64,000 bases of DNA from Dromiciops gliroides (GCF_019393635.1 NC_057866.1:167770903-167834902); one strand, 5' to 3'. Numbered from the stretch's first letter, positions 34,849 to 46,184 are shown. Translations and numbers: made by a program. Notes: generated by a model not told the origin, from the sequence alone.

Positions 34849-35056
34849 AGGGCTTATTTTTAATTAATTTTTTTTACTTGTGCAAATCCCAAATTCCTTC
34901 ACATTCAGCTTTCTCTTCCAGATCTTAGGCTGCCCCTTTTTTGCTTGTTTGAACTAAAGTAAACAGATGAAATTTAACAGCCTATTTTTACATGTTCTTA
35001 TGAATCTCCTTTGGGAACCTAAAGCTGTCACTGTAGGACTAAGAAATTCCATGCAA

Positions 35057-35210
35057 GGGAGAGAGAGAGAGAAGGGGAGGGGGAGAGAGAGACAGAGACA
35101 GAGAGACAAAGAGAGACAGAGACAGAGAGAGACAGAGGGAAGAGGAAAGAAGACAGAGCGAGAGGGAGGAAGAAGGAGAAAGAGAGAAGGGGAAAAAGAG
35201 AGAGATACAA
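35057..35210. repeat. GA-rich low-complexity tract
   Basis: Purine tract of GAGA and GACAGA units. It explains three overlapping Arg/Glu-rich or Ser/Leu-rich ORFs, which are not genes. Confidence 0.95.
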
Positions 35211-35589
35211 TTGAGCATAGTATCTGACTACTGAAAAAATTGATGCCAATTTGGCTCAAGAAATAACAGCCACACATATTTTCATTCATTAGCCTAATTA
35301 AAAGGATTCCTCTTCTTTCTTATGCTGGGGAAATCTCTGCCCATCTTTCATCAGGGAGAAAAATCCAAGGCAAAGAAGAGGACTAGTAAACTTGGTGGTG
35401 GTTAAACATTGATAGCCATGCAACTCAAAAAGATCCAAAGTGAATCCCCACAGCACATTGGATAAACTCCCTAAGGAAGGACTTGTGAGAGGACATGGAT
35501 AAAATTGGAGAGGCAAACATGAATGGGGTTCAATCTGGATCATTAGAAGGAATACCCATATGGAAGAGATCACAGAGTCATAAAAGTAT

Positions 35590-35770
35590 TAGAGTCAAAA
35601 AATGTGATAAGTCAGAGCGATCCAAGTTTCATCAAGAAGGAATAATGCCAGACCAACCTCATTTCATTTTGCAGAAAGGGATATTAAACTCAGAGATCAG
35701 GAAAATGTCATAGATGTACTTTACCTTGATTTCAGCAAAGTATTTGACAAATTATCTGACTAACTTTACA
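35590..35770 (+). repeat. LINE reverse-transcriptase remnant (CR1-like)
   Basis: The plus strand around 35712-35760 translates to VLYLDFSKVFDKLSD, the LDFSKAFD motif of CR1-like LINE reverse transcriptases. The preceding 'gccagaccaacctcatttca' fits the TNLISF-type stretch upstream of it. It is heavily decayed. Confidence 0.65.
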
Positions 35771-36155
35771 AACAGGGTGGAGAGGTATCTAATCAATAAG
35801 GTTTTATTGTATTTTAAAAAGTAAAAACAAGTCTTGGTCATCATGACTGCTGGCCAGAATCAGCTGCAAACCAGGTAGGCTGGTCTATAGCTTGTTGAAC
35901 CCCGGACCAAACAGAAACTAGATAGGTGGATTCGGATTGGGTTGAAAAGTTATTAAAGTGTCATTGCCCACTTGGGAGGTCTCCAGGAGAATGAGCCAGG
36001 GAGCTTTATTTGGTGAGGAACCATTTAATATTTTAATAATAATAATAATAATTTAGATAAAAGAATGGATGGCTTGCTTATCAACTTGTCAAATGAGTCA
36101 AACATAAGAGGGATAGTTAACACACTAGATGACAGATTCAAGATTCAAAAAGTAT

Positions 36156-36331
36156 GGGGCAGCTAGGTGGCGCAGTGGATAGAGCACCAGTCCTGGATCC
36201 AGGAGGACCTGAGTTCAAATATGGCTTCAGACACTTGACACTTACTAGCTGTGTGACCCTGGGCAAGTCACTTAACCCAAATTGCCTCACCCAAAACAAA
36301 AACAAAAAAAAAGAAAAGAAAGGAAAAAAAG
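36156..36331 (+). mobile_element. WSINE1-type SINE with 14-bp TSD
   Basis: Forward copy with perfect gattcaaaaagtat duplications (36142-36155 and 36332-36345). Confidence 0.96.
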
Positions 36332-36926
36332 GATTCAAAAAGTATTTCAATAGGCTAGAAGAGAGGTGTCAAACTCACGGAAAACTCCCCTGTTCTATAG
36401 GAATCAGATTAAAATGTAACTGGGAAATTTGTAACAAAATAAATAAAAATACAATGCATCCTAGATAAAGTTAATTTGTGGTTTCCTAAGTTAACATGTA
36501 GAGTCAGGAATCTATTTCTATTTGAGTTTGGCATCACTGGCTTAGAACCTTGGACTGAAACTAATAAGATTACATGTAATGGGGATAACTGTTAATATAT
36601 CCACACATTAAAAAACATCAGTTTTACAAACAGGATAATTGTGTGCCACCAACAGTGTATTAATTAGTGAGTCTGTCTTCCCACAGACCCTCCAACATTA
36701 ACTATTGCCATTTTTTGAACTTTGCTAATAAATTAGCATGGTAAAAAATGAAACTTCAGTTGTTTTATTTTGCATTTCTCTTACTATTAGTGAGTTGGAG
36801 CATGTTTTCATATGATCATCTAGACATTTATTTGCTATATTGGTGAATTCTGCCATTTTCCCACCACCCTCACTTTCTCATAAAGAAGGCTATCTAGCAG
36901 GTCCTCCCACACTGGTGCCACAAAAC

Positions 36927-37378
36927 TGTGATGAAATAATGAGATTTAGCAGATACTCAAAGACCCACCTGGAGATTAATCTAGACTGATTGAATCAAGT
37001 GAGAGTGATTAACTGCTGATTAGCCTACTTCAAGTTAACTGGATTGTGATCACACCTTGAGAACACCTTCAGAACCAATGGATTTGGATGATGCCAACCA
37101 ATCAGCTTGAAGCAGTGTGTAAGGACCACCTCTGTTCCAGACTTATAAAAAGCTTCCACAATCAGCTTGCTGGAGAGAGTTCATGACTGAAGCAGGCTTG
37201 TGGCAGAGGACTTGAGGAAGAACCAGACCAGGCTGGAACTCTAGGCTAAATAGGCTTTTTTCTTAACTTTCTGACCTCCATGTAAATATCTGTATGCTTT
37301 AATAAATGTTTAATGCCCAAGGACTGGTGCTAAATCTTCTAATTTAAGGCAACCACAATTAAGATTTTAAACATCACA
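36927..37378 (+). mobile_element. solo LTR (fossil), 452 bp
   Basis: Begins tgtgatgaaataatg and ends ttttaaacatcaca, with 4-bp aaac duplications (36923-36926, 37379-37382). A TATA-like ttataaaaagctt (about 37144) and aataaatg (about 37301) give the U3-R layout. It resembles the LTR at 32357 in length and termini. No internal region is present. Confidence 0.78.
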
Positions 37379-37439
37379 AAACAGATTAAAAACACATTGA
37401 AAAGAATTATGCAAGAAAAATTATTAAACTGGACCTGTA

Positions 37440-37655
37440 AAAAGAATGGCAAAAATACTGGAGTGATTTGCCCTTTCCTTCTCCAGCTCATTATATAGAT
37501 GAAGAAACGGAGGCAAACAGGGGGAAGTGACTTGCCCAGAGTCACTCAGCTAGTAAGTGTTTGAGTCTGGATTTGAATTTAGGAATATGAGTCTTCCTGA
37601 CTCCAGACCCAATGCTCTATCACCTAACTGCCCTACTGTGCCACCTAGCTATCCT
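37440..37655 (-). mobile_element. longer tRNA-headed SINE (ttgttgttcag type), partial
   Basis: Minus-strand copy with 'gaagtgacttgcccagagtc' and 'atgagtcttcctgactccag', lacking the ttgttgttcag terminus. Confidence 0.65.
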
Positions 37656-37679
37656 TCATTTTACAATATTCATATATTT

Positions 37680-37985
37680 TTTTTAAAAAATAGACATTTT
37701 TATTTATAGTTTTGAGTTCCAATTTTTATCCCTCTTTCCCTCCCTCCCCTACTCCCTCCCTGAGGTGGTAAGCAATCAAATATAGATTCTAAATGTGCAA
37801 TTATGTAAAACATAGTAGTCATTTTGTAGGAAAAAAACTTGAATGAAAGAAAAAAATGAAAGAAAGTAAAAAATCACATGGTTCAGTCTGTGTTCAATCA
37901 ATATCAGTTCTTTCTTTAAAGGTGGATAGTATGTTTCATCAATAGTCCTTTGCATTGTCTTGGATCATTGTACAATATTTATATC
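37680..37985 (-). mobile_element. L1 3' end fragment
   Basis: Minus-strand L1 tail sharing 'ggtaagcaatcaaatataga' and 'ggtggatagtatgtttcatc' with the copy at 20.7 kb. Confidence 0.8.
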
Positions 37986-38129
37986 TTATTTTAAAATTCT
38001 TACAACTAAATAAGGATGACCCTTCAGAAGTTACTAGTAAAACTTCTAAAACAGATATTGCTTTATTGTATTAGTCAGAAAATTATATGGAATAGTCTAG
38101 AATAATGTCATCAGGTGGACTACCTGCCA

Positions 38130-38240
38130 TCATAATGTCCTTTTCAATTTCCATGAGAATATACAATCTTTGAGGACAGCGACTTTCCCCCTTCCTATCT
38201 TTGTATTCTTGGCTTAATCTTAATAAACAGCTGTGGGATG
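38130..38240 (+). repeat. possible L2 3' end
   Basis: 'caatctttgaggacagcgac' to 'tcttaataaacagctgtggg' loosely follows the L2 terminus. Confidence 0.4.
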
Positions 38241-38564
38241 GAATACACAAATAAAAGGAATATTTTTTTGATTCACAGACTGGCTTCCACAGGGCCACAG
38301 AGAATTGACTGGCAGGCTATGTATTTCATGGGAGAAGGCAGTGTAGGACTATTTAAATATCCATTCTGATACTTAGTGTATCTTTGTTGCCATAAAGTGA
38401 TGAACAGTACCAGTTCCAAATGTGAATGTGAATGTTTAAGTTCTAAAGTCATTTGTAAAAATCTTTAAGAAATATAAATTACTAATATCTTGTTTTTTCA
38501 AAATCCCTTCTTAATCCTAGTAAGTTAAGGCTGGTCTACTGAAGGTTGAAAGAATAACAAATCA

Positions 38565-40215
38565 ATATTGCACAAAGTCATTTTATTTCCTGCAGTCAGA
38601 TGTGAATGGGTAGAATAAAAGATTCTAAACATAAACTTACATTTTTTGGGGCAGAGTATCACAAATTAACTTTATGTACATTGACCAGATAGACAAGGAT
38701 AAATTTTTTAAATGAAGAATGAAAAATATTTCAATACACAGTAAGTCAATAAAATTCAAACAGAATTTTTGAAGCACAGTGAGTTACATTGTTCCAATAC
38801 TTCATCATGGACTTTTAAGACCATATTTTATGAATGTTTATATCCTTTAATACAATAAAAATAATCAGTGTGAATATCATTATTCCAAAGGAAATTTTAA
38901 ACAAATATGTTAAGATCTGCATATAAAAGTGACCTGATAAAAAATATGGCTAACAAAATATTCAAATATTTTTTTAAAATACATTTTTCATCAAAACAAA
39001 AAAATTAATTGCTTAAATTTAAAAAGTGATTATTGACAAAATTAGAGAAATCTTTTGTAGCATGTGAGAGCTTCTCTTTTAGAAATAAAAATATCTGTGT
39101 CATATGTTTTACAAATTTAATACTGATGAAAGTTGCATTACTTAGCATAATAAATTCCATAAGAAATTTGGCATAATTTCTAATGGAGATACTACACAAT
39201 CTTGCTGTATGTATATATAATATAGATAAAAAAGTAGTTTGGAAAGATCTATCTCCACTATGTTACAGATATCAAAAAGACACTGTGGAGACTCATTCCT
39301 TCATCTTGACCCCTTCTTTACAAATGACCCTTGAAATAATGAGTCATATAACATACATGCATGTGTGTATATATCAATATTGTAATGCAAAGTTGTTCTC
39401 ACTTCGTATCATTTATTTTCACCAAAAATGAATTTCTGCATATAATACTTAAAATATATATTTATATATATACACATATATGTGTATGTATATATACACA
39501 CACATATACGTATATATACATACATGCATCTATATCTATATCTCTATCTATCAGAAGTCCCTAGAGAAAAATCAGGCTACATGGTAAGCAAAAGAAACTG
39601 AGTCTCATTAGACTATCTGAAGAGGTAAGTAAGGCCAAGTTTTCTTCTTCATAGAAATCCTATTGCAACACACATATTACTACAAGAACTCTATACTATT
39701 CATCACTTCTACAATATACACTTGGAGCCATTTTTGTTCATGTTTCTGAAATAAGGGATTTTGAAGATAGGCGTCTGTTTACCTCCATTACTGATTCCTC
39801 AATAGAGATGAATTTAAACTGTCAGGAACTTAAAGCTGCACTTCTGAAAAGAAACAGAAAATGACATCAATTCAATCTGTAGGGAGCTGTGAGTCAAAGT
39901 TATTCTTATTTGGAGAGATGTAAGCCATATTTCCCAATTAGAGAGCCTATGGAAAATACCTCAAACCTAAATTGCTTGGTTGAAATTTAAGGTTTTTATT
40001 TACTTAGTCATCATACCTAACTGGCATTTTTAAAAATTCCTTTACCTAGGCAGCTTTGTAACTCAGACCAAGGACTTCTGCACTTAAATCACAAGTTCCC
40101 AAGACTACCTAGTTTTCATTTTTCCATAGCTAACTACACTTTCCATTTATACTCCTTAAATTTTAATATGACATTAGGAAAAGTTATTACTCCTTAGATA
40201 ACTTACATTGGATAA
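38565..40215 (-). other. TIGD4: possible TIGD4 3' UTR
   Basis: AT-rich, free of young SINEs and immediately downstream of the TIGD4 stop codon. Minus-strand AATAAA hexamers occur close to the stop (plus tttatt at 39995-40000) and about 1.6 kb away (38582-38587). The distant one is followed on the minus strand by a T/G-rich stretch, so either could end the transcript. A TA/CA-rich simple repeat lies within. RNA evidence is needed to choose. Confidence 0.4.
39449..39552. repeat. (TA)n/(CA)n AT-rich simple repeat
   Basis: Alternating TA and CA/TG steps with a ctatctatat end. It gives spurious Ile/Tyr-rich ORFs. Confidence 0.9.
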
Positions 40216-41751
40216 TTACTTAAATGGTAAACACTGAATAAAATTTTCAAGATCTGCTAAAGAATCATGAAGTGTGCCACTGATTTCTTGACTTCTGAGA
40301 AATTTTTTAAGAGTTTCTAAAGCAGTCACTGCCTCCTTTTTTGATGGCAAAGGTAGTTCGGTCTCTGGAGATCCATCTTCATCCTCTTCATCAGAAGCAT
40401 AATAGTCAATTTCATTTGTTTTACCTTCCTTGGTCCGTGTCACTTCACCATCTGAGGCTGATTGACATGCCACCAAATCTTCATCTAGGGATGCATATTC
40501 TTCCAGAGATAAACCTTCGGGAAATTCTACTCCTGCAGCTAGAGCATGAGTAACTAAATCTAGGTCATTTTCAGTCTCCATATTTGTCTTGCCAATTTCT
40601 CCATGTTGTGATTTGAATCCTGCCTTTTCATAGCTCTTGACAATAGTCTCTGGGGTTACAGTCCTCCAACACAGATGCAACATATCAACTGCATCTAGCA
40701 GAGAGAAAGTAAAGTCTTTGCTGCTTTCAACAGTCTCTAGAAATTTCTTGACAAGACAGAATCGGTATTTGACCTTAAGGTTTTTAATAACGCCTTGTTT
40801 CATAGCTACAAATTTGGAAGATAAAGATGAAGGGAAAAAAACTAGTTGAGTGGACTTGAGAATCTTTATTTCCGCGTGTGCTGGTAAAGAATCAAGAAAA
40901 ACCACAACTCGCCGTTTCTGGGCTTGGAATTTTTCATCAAGCTTTTGCATCCATAGCTCAAAGATGTCCAAGGTCAACCATGCCATTCTGTTTGCTTCAT
41001 AATGTACAGGAAGTGACTTTACATTGTTAAAACAATGTGGGTTTTTATTTTTCCCAATAACAAGCAAAGGCAGCTTTTCTGAACCATCCATATTGGCCCC
41101 AACCACAAGAGTTATCCTTTCTTTGCTTTGTTTTCCAATTGAGCATGCTTCCCCCTTAAATGCAAAAGTGTTAGTAGGTAACATTCGATAGAGCAATCCA
41201 GTCTCCTTTACGTTAAATATATCCTTGGGGTGATAATCAGTTAAATAATATGCAAGCACATTTTGGGACCAGACAGTAGTAGCATCTACTGATGATGCTG
41301 TAGGTTCTACTGGCTGAGATCTGAAGACTAAACCATATCTTGATTTAAAGCGGTCTAGCCAACCATTACTGCACTTAAAATCACTGTGTCCCAGTTTCTG
41401 AGCAAAATCATTAGCTTTAAGACGCAACATTGGACCATTAACTGGTACATTTAGACACTGGGCAATTCGATACCACCTCATTAATGCTTCCTCCAGATCT
41501 GTGTAAAAAGCAGTTCTGAGTCTTTTTCTTTTGGGATCAAATCTTAAAGATTCAAAGGCTTCTAGAACCTTGTCTTTATTCTTCATAATGGAAGACAGTG
41601 AATTTTTCTTTATTCCATATTTGGCTGCAATCTCTGCTTTTTTCTTACCACTTTCTACTGCATTTATGATGTCAATCTTTTCTTCAATAGACAAACTTTT
41701 CTTTTTCCTTGTTCCAGGGAGAGGTAAAGTACCCACTGCAGCTTCTGCCAT
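40216..41751 (-). CDS. TIGD4: TIGD4, domesticated pogo/Tigger-type transposase
   Basis: A single intronless 511-codon ORF, close to the 512 residues of human TIGD4 and nearly identical to it as I recall in the first half. Order: a pipsqueak/CENP-B N-terminal helix-turn-helix (about 16-68, [20 protein letters not shown]), a CENP-B-type HTH (about 76-145, [20 protein letters not shown]), a DDE superfamily nuclease-like domain (about 172-375), and an acidic C-terminal region ([10 protein letters not shown] near 454-463). The family is probably nuclear and DNA-binding; its cellular role is not established. In active pogo transposases the three catalytic Asp lie in MDETG, DN and MDQG contexts. Here the first is Lys182 (NVKETG) and the third Lys318 (MKQG), while Asp287 (FLDSLPAH) remains, so transposition activity is not expected. 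The start has a strong Kozak context (gagATGG). Human synteny places ARFIP1 head-to-head on the right. Confidence 0.97.
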   Translation of the reverse strand: MAEAAVGTLPLPGTRKKKSLSIEEKIDIINAVESGKKKAEIAAKYGIKKNSLSSIMKNKDKVLEAFESLRFDPKRKRLRTAFYTDLEEALMRWYRIAQCLNVPVNGPMLRLKANDFAQKLGHSDFKCSNGWLDRFKSRYGLVFRSQPVEPTASSVDATTVWSQNVLAYYLTDYHPKDIFNVKETGLLYRMLPTNTFAFKGEACSIGKQSKERITLVVGANMDGSEKLPLLVIGKNKNPHCFNNVKSLPVHYEANRMAWLTLDIFELWMQKLDEKFQAQKRRVVVFLDSLPAHAEIKILKSTQLVFFPSSLSSKFVAMKQGVIKNLKVKYRFCLVKKFLETVESSKDFTFSLLDAVDMLHLCWRTVTPETIVKSYEKAGFKSQHGEIGKTNMETENDLDLVTHALAAGVEFPEGLSLEEYASLDEDLVACQSASDGEVTRTKEGKTNEIDYYASDEEDEDGSPETELPLPSKKEAVTALETLKKFLRSQEISGTLHDSLADLENFIQCLPFK

Positions 41752-41873
41752 CTCATCCAGGGTTTCTGAAGAGATTTCTTTTGTTTCCTTTTATCTGCTT
41801 CCTTAAATGTTTTCCGGTGTGACACAATCTGATGCAGTCTGTCACACCACAAATGAAAAAACTTGGCAAGCAT
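41664..41873 (-). other. candidate overlapping upstream ORF of TIGD4
   Basis: A 69-codon minus-strand frame starts 122 nt upstream of the TIGD4 ATG and ends 88 nt inside the coding region in another frame. Its own ATG has a weak context (tagATGC). It contains a second ATG five bases before the TIGD4 start. If both lie in the mature 5' leader they could lower TIGD4 translation. No peptide function is implied. Confidence 0.35.
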
Positions 41874-42079
41874 CTAAAGTGTCCAAGTAATCATATAGAT
41901 AGTCCAAGGGATTAATATTTAAAAATCTAATTTGAATTTAATAAAAGAAAAATTGTAATCAGACTAGCAAACGTATGAGCAGAAAGGTCTTCTCCGGGCT
42001 AATCTATAGTTGACTTTTTAGTTCAAACTGAGCTCCACAAGTCAAACAAAAATAGAAATCTTATTATGTCAGACATGTC

Positions 42080-42860
42080 TGAGCCTGCTGATATATTTCT
42101 GGAGCATCAGTCCTTTAAAGACATTTTAAAACAAACAAAAAAACCCAAAACAAACAAACAAAAAAGACATTTTAATTTCTTCATAAACACTCCCCATTTC
42201 TTTTTAATTGGTCTCCTTAGGACAGTTCAGAAATAAAGGGAAAAGCATTTTGTAAAGAAAATTATTGTTATTAAAAATGTTTTAGTTAATTTTCCTTGTC
42301 TCTCCAGGGTTGGGAAAGGAGTAGAATCCCTATGATATTGCTGTGTCACGGTAGATCTTCCTCAGCCTCTCGCAACTATAAGAAAGAAAGAGCAATGTCA
42401 GAAAATAACATGTCATCCCCTATCCCAAGTAATTATGATTAAAAGAACAATTTCAGAGACTTTCTCAAAATAAAACCCAGAGAGCTTTTATAGAGAAAAT
42501 GTTAACTTCTTACAAGCGTTCTCTTTGAAAGTCCTCTGGATCCTCTGCAAGTTAAGTTTTCACAGTCTATTTGAATAAGCACTTTTTATATGTAACAGAA
42601 ATAAACCAGATATAATCTGTTTCCAAAACATGCCATAACAAAAATAAAAGAACTACAAATGACACTGGCGAGCTTCTTTGTGGCTATCTTTTGCATGCAG
42701 CCCTGAACTGTCTCCTACGCCTATTCTAAAAGAAGAATGGAAATAAAACTAGACAGTTGTCATCATCTCCTACTTTGGGGGTGACAGGGGTGTTTAGCCC
42801 AGTAATATCACTGAGGGAAGGAACCCCTTACCAGTATATACTGGTAGTTTAAATTACTGA
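42080..42860. other. no gene recognised
   Basis: Non-coding and free of young SINEs; includes an A/C-rich run (about 42130-42165). It is possibly TIGD4 leader or intron. Confidence 0.4.
42371..42377 (-). promoter_or_regulatory. candidate splice acceptor for TIGD4 5' leader
   Basis: On the minus strand 'tgctctttctttcttatag' precedes ttgcgagagg, a good pyrimidine tract and AG about 620 bases upstream of the TIGD4 start. It could join a noncoding first exon in the CpG island to the coding exon. Inference only. Confidence 0.3.
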
Positions 42861-42864
42861 AAGA

Positions 42865-42960
42865 TGAGGTGTCTTATGCAGGGTCACACAGCTCGTATGT
42901 GTCAGAGATGGGACTTGAACCCAGGCAGATTGGACCCTCAAGCCAGCCCCCTCTCTATGG
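42865..42960 (-). repeat. MIR fragment
   Basis: 'cagggtcacacagctcgtat' and 'gggacttgaacccaggcaga' are the MIR head in reverse. Confidence 0.6.
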
Positions 42961-43118
42961 CCAAATTGCCTATCTGCTATTTTTGGAAGAAGTGACTACT
43001 CAGAGGACTCTAGTAGGAAACAATTCCTTTAAAAATCGAAAAATTACTCTAAATATACATAATAATGTAACCACTACCTTTTCCATTAATCCAACATGGT
43101 ATTAAAAGTATCTATTCT

Positions 43119-43265
43119 AGAGGGCGGCTAGGTGGCGCAGTGGATAAAGCACCAACCCTGAATTCAGGAGTACCTGAGTTCAAATCCAGCCTTGGACACT
43201 TGACACTTACTAGCTGTGTGACCCTGGGCAAGTCACTTAACCCTCATTGCCCCGCAAAAAAAAAA
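43119..43265 (+). mobile_element. WSINE1-type SINE with 15-bp TSD
   Basis: Forward copy with perfect aaaagtatctattct duplications (43104-43118 and 43266-43280). Confidence 0.96.
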
Positions 43266-43279
43266 AAAAGTATCTATTC

Positions 43280-43545
43280 TATTCGACTGGTATTTATTGG
43301 ATAGCTGTTACTTGGGGGATAGGGAGAACCAAAGATGTACTTAACCCATAGCCCCTACCCTCATGGAGTTTATTATCAATAGAAGAGATTCAACAGGGAC
43401 ATTTGTAAATTTAAAAAAAGGTTTAACATAACAAGTGGCCAAATAAGTGCAAGGCACTGTACCAGATGCTTAAAAATACCAAGATAAAAACAAAACCGGT
43501 CTCTGACCTTGAGGTCAGTGTTTCATTAACTGTACAAACAAAGGC
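43280..43545 (+). repeat. ancient mammal-wide repeat fragment
   Basis: 'aggcactgtaccagatgctt' and 'cctaccctcatggagtttat' are phrases of old mammalian interspersed repeats; two pieces seem to overlap here. Confidence 0.45.
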
Positions 43546-43604
43546 CTACGGGAGTTCTAACAAAAGATCATTTTCTCTACATCTGTAATCACAGAAGCAT
43601 TTTT

Positions 43605-43764
43605 TTGTTTTGTTTTGTTTTGTTTTTAGTGAGGCAATTGGGGTTAAGTGACTTGCCCAGGATCACACAGCTAGTAAGTGTTAAGTGTCTGAGACCGGAT
43701 TTGAACTCAGGTACTCCCGACTCCAGGGCCGGTGCTTTATCCACTGCGCCACCTAGCTGCCCCT
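43605..43764 (-). mobile_element. WSINE1-type SINE with 14-bp TSD
   Basis: Reverse copy with perfect acagaagcattttt duplications (43591-43604 and 43765-43778). Confidence 0.96.
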
Positions 43765-43929
43765 ACAGAAGCATTTTTAGGATGATTCTCTGAGCTGGTT
43801 CTGAGCTGGGTAGGATTTTCATAGGCAGATAGGTGAAGCAAGGATTCCAGCATAAGGCAAGGTGTGGAGGCAAGGCAATGAGACATATTCCAGGCATGGC
43901 AAGATGTCCCATGTGACTAGAACAAACAT

Positions 43930-44205
43930 GTTTGGGAACATGGGAGAAAAGGCTGGCTAAGGAGATAAGAAGAGAAGGCTCATCTCCACCTCCTTGCTTC
44001 CTTGGCTTCTTTCACATCTCAGATAAATTCCCACCCTCTGCAAAAAGTCTTTCCTGGGTCCCCTTAATCCTTGTGCCTTCCTTTTTGGATGATCTCCAAA
44101 TTATCCTGTGTATAGCTTGTTTGCATATAGCTGCTTGCATGTTGCTTTTCCCATTAGACTATGAGCTCCTTGAGAGCAGGGATTGTATGTTTGTTTTACA
44201 TATAA
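43930..44205 (+). repeat. L2 LINE 3' end
   Basis: 'cttgtgccttcctttttgga', 'gactatgagctccttgagag' and 'cagggattgtatgtttgttt' follow the L2 order. Confidence 0.7.
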
Positions 44206-44227
44206 TTGGGAAAAAAAGATTTTTTTA

Positions 44228-44345
44228 AAAGAAAGAATATTAGATTTAGAGCTAGAGATCCTGAGTTAAAATACTGAATTTTTCACTTACCAATTGTAAG
44301 ACCTTGGCTAACCTATTCCCTGGTCAGAAAAGAATCAATCTCTAC
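44228..44345 (+). repeat. MIR fragment
   Basis: 'tagatttagagctagagatc' and 'accaattgtaagaccttggc' fit a decayed MIR. Confidence 0.45.
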
Positions 44346-44350
44346 TAATC

Positions 44351-44382
44351 AAAAAAAAGAAAAGAAAAGAAAAGAAAAGAAA
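44351..44382. repeat. (AAAAG)n microsatellite
   Basis: Four to five AAAAG units after an A-run. Confidence 0.9.
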
Positions 44383-44389
44383 CAAGAGC

Positions 44390-45180
44390 CAGATCTCTTG
44401 AATAAAGAAAAACAACTAATAATCCTTTCCAAGAAGAAAGAGGAGTCTCCCAAATTTCCTTTTACTCCCCTGGTTAATATCCAGTTGTCAGAAATAAGTA
44501 CTTCCACTTGAATCTAATTCTTCCTCCCTTGCCCTAATACGTGTACACATATCAGTTCTTATCTCCCAAATGAGAGATAGAAGGCAGCATTTTGCCCATT
44601 ATTAAGGCTTAGTCATTTCTATGAGTTAATGAAAAGGGAGATAACTTTTTTGGCAAAAGGCAAATGAATGATTCCTAAATTAAGAAAGCAACCTACATTT
44701 ATTTCTACAACAGTAGCCAAAAGCACCCTCATCCCAAGTAGTAAAACTCAATATATCTCCGTTCCTGAAACTAACCCATCTCTGATGCCAAACCACAAAA
44801 GTCAGCCTTCTTCCCTGGAGAAGAGTTAGGAGCCAACATTATCTAATCCATTATACCCACATTCTCTATTCTTCCATACCCAGCAACTTTCTGAAGCTTC
44901 AACTGCATCAGACATCCCCGAAGGCCCTCTAATTCTCCCCATTAAGCAACCATAATCATTTCCCCTTATTACAGTACCAATTCCCTTCTCAAGAAGCAAC
45001 CAGGATTCTCCAATGTCAAAAGGAAAGCCTGAACCTTTCCATTCAGAGAACTATGCCATTCATTTGTCAGTAGCTGTTAACTCTTTGTTAGTTACTCACT
45101 CCAATATTATTAGAGGTGGAGGGGACCTTAAAGATGATCTTTTATAATCTCTTCATTGATGTGTAAACTCAGAGCAATAT
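44390..45180. other. no gene recognised
   Basis: Low-GC sequence with no ORF I can support. It lies in the likely TIGD4 intron if the first exon is in the CpG island. Confidence 0.45.
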
Positions 45181-45182
45181 AG

Positions 45183-45500
45183 GTGAACTTTGGTATAGTG
45201 ACTAGAGCACACGACTTGGATTCAGGAAGACCTGAGTTCAAATCCCACCTCAGATACTTAATGGCTGTGTGAACCTGAGCAAGTTACTTAACTGCTCTCT
45301 GTCTCAGTTTCCTCATCTATAAAATAGAGATAATCATTAAACTGATAAGAACAGAGACTACACTTGATCTTAGCCAAAAGGCTGAGAAATGATAAATGGA
45401 GATAAATACTGTACCTACCTCACAGGGTTGAGGAGCAAACAAGTTGTCATATGTAAAGCGTTTTGTAAGCCTTATATTGCTATAAATACAAACCCTATAA
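45183..45500 (+). repeat. THER1/MIR, full-length, split by a U2 fragment
   Basis: Head ('cttggattcaggaagacctg'), middle ('tgtgaacctgagcaagttac'), CORE ('ctgtctcagtttcctcatct', 'cctacctcacagggttgagg') and tail ('gtaaagcgttttgtaagcct') are all present. A 58-bp U2 snRNA insert with its duplication lies at 45336-45407. Confidence 0.85.
45336..45393 (-). pseudogene. U2 snRNA 5'-end retropseudogene (58 nt)
   Basis: On the minus strand, starting at 45393, this matches U2 snRNA nucleotides 1-58 with a few substitutions, including TTTTGGCTAAGATCAAGTGT (the branch-point pairing region lies just after it). It is flanked by aaatagagataat (45322-45334) and aaatggagataaat (45394-45407). The copy is 3'-truncated, tailless and inserted in a MIR, as in L1-mobilised snRNA pseudogenes. 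It has no promoter elements of a working U2 gene in view. Confidence 0.93.
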
Positions 45501-45644
45501 ATGCTTGCTGTTAGAGACTGTTCATAGACAAATAGGTACTAAGAAGAATGAAGACTTAATCCCCAGTATTCCAAGTCCAAAGTCTGGTTAGCATTTGGCA
45601 CCTATTGACATACACACCACCCCCAAACTATGGCAATACTTTCC

Positions 45645-46090
45645 ATTTCACCAATTATGTAAAACATTTTTTGTATAAGAAAACTCGAATAAAAGAAAGT
45701 GAAAAGTAGCATGCCTCAGTCTGGGTTCAATCAATATTAGTTCTTTCTTTGGAGGTGGATAGTATGCTTCATCATTAGTCCTTTGGGATTGTCTTGGATC
45801 ATTGTATTGCTGAGAATAGTCAAGTCATTCACACTTCTTTGTCAAACAATATTGCTGTCACTGTGCACAACATTCTCCTGGTTCTGCTTACGTCACTATA
45901 CATCAGTTCATACAAGTCTTTCCAGGCCTTTCTGAAATCATCCTGCTTGTCATTTCTTATAGCACAAAATTCTCTATTATAATCATATATCACAACTTGT
46001 TTAGCTATTCCCCAATTAATAAGCATTCCTTTGATTTCCAATTCTCAGCCACCACAAAAAGGAGCTGCTATAAATATTGGCAGCACTTCC
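45645..46090 (-). mobile_element. L1 3' region fragment
   Basis: Minus-strand L1 sharing 'ggaggtggatagtatgcttc', 'cttgtcatttcttatagcac' and 'cccaattaataagcattcct' with other copies; the A-tail end is missing. Confidence 0.85.
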
Positions 46091-46184
46091 TAATATCTTT
46101 TCATAGACACTTTGTATTTCACTGAATCCCCAGAGTTAAATAACAGTTGCTTTTGTTATCCTGAAATTTGTACATATAACCAGC

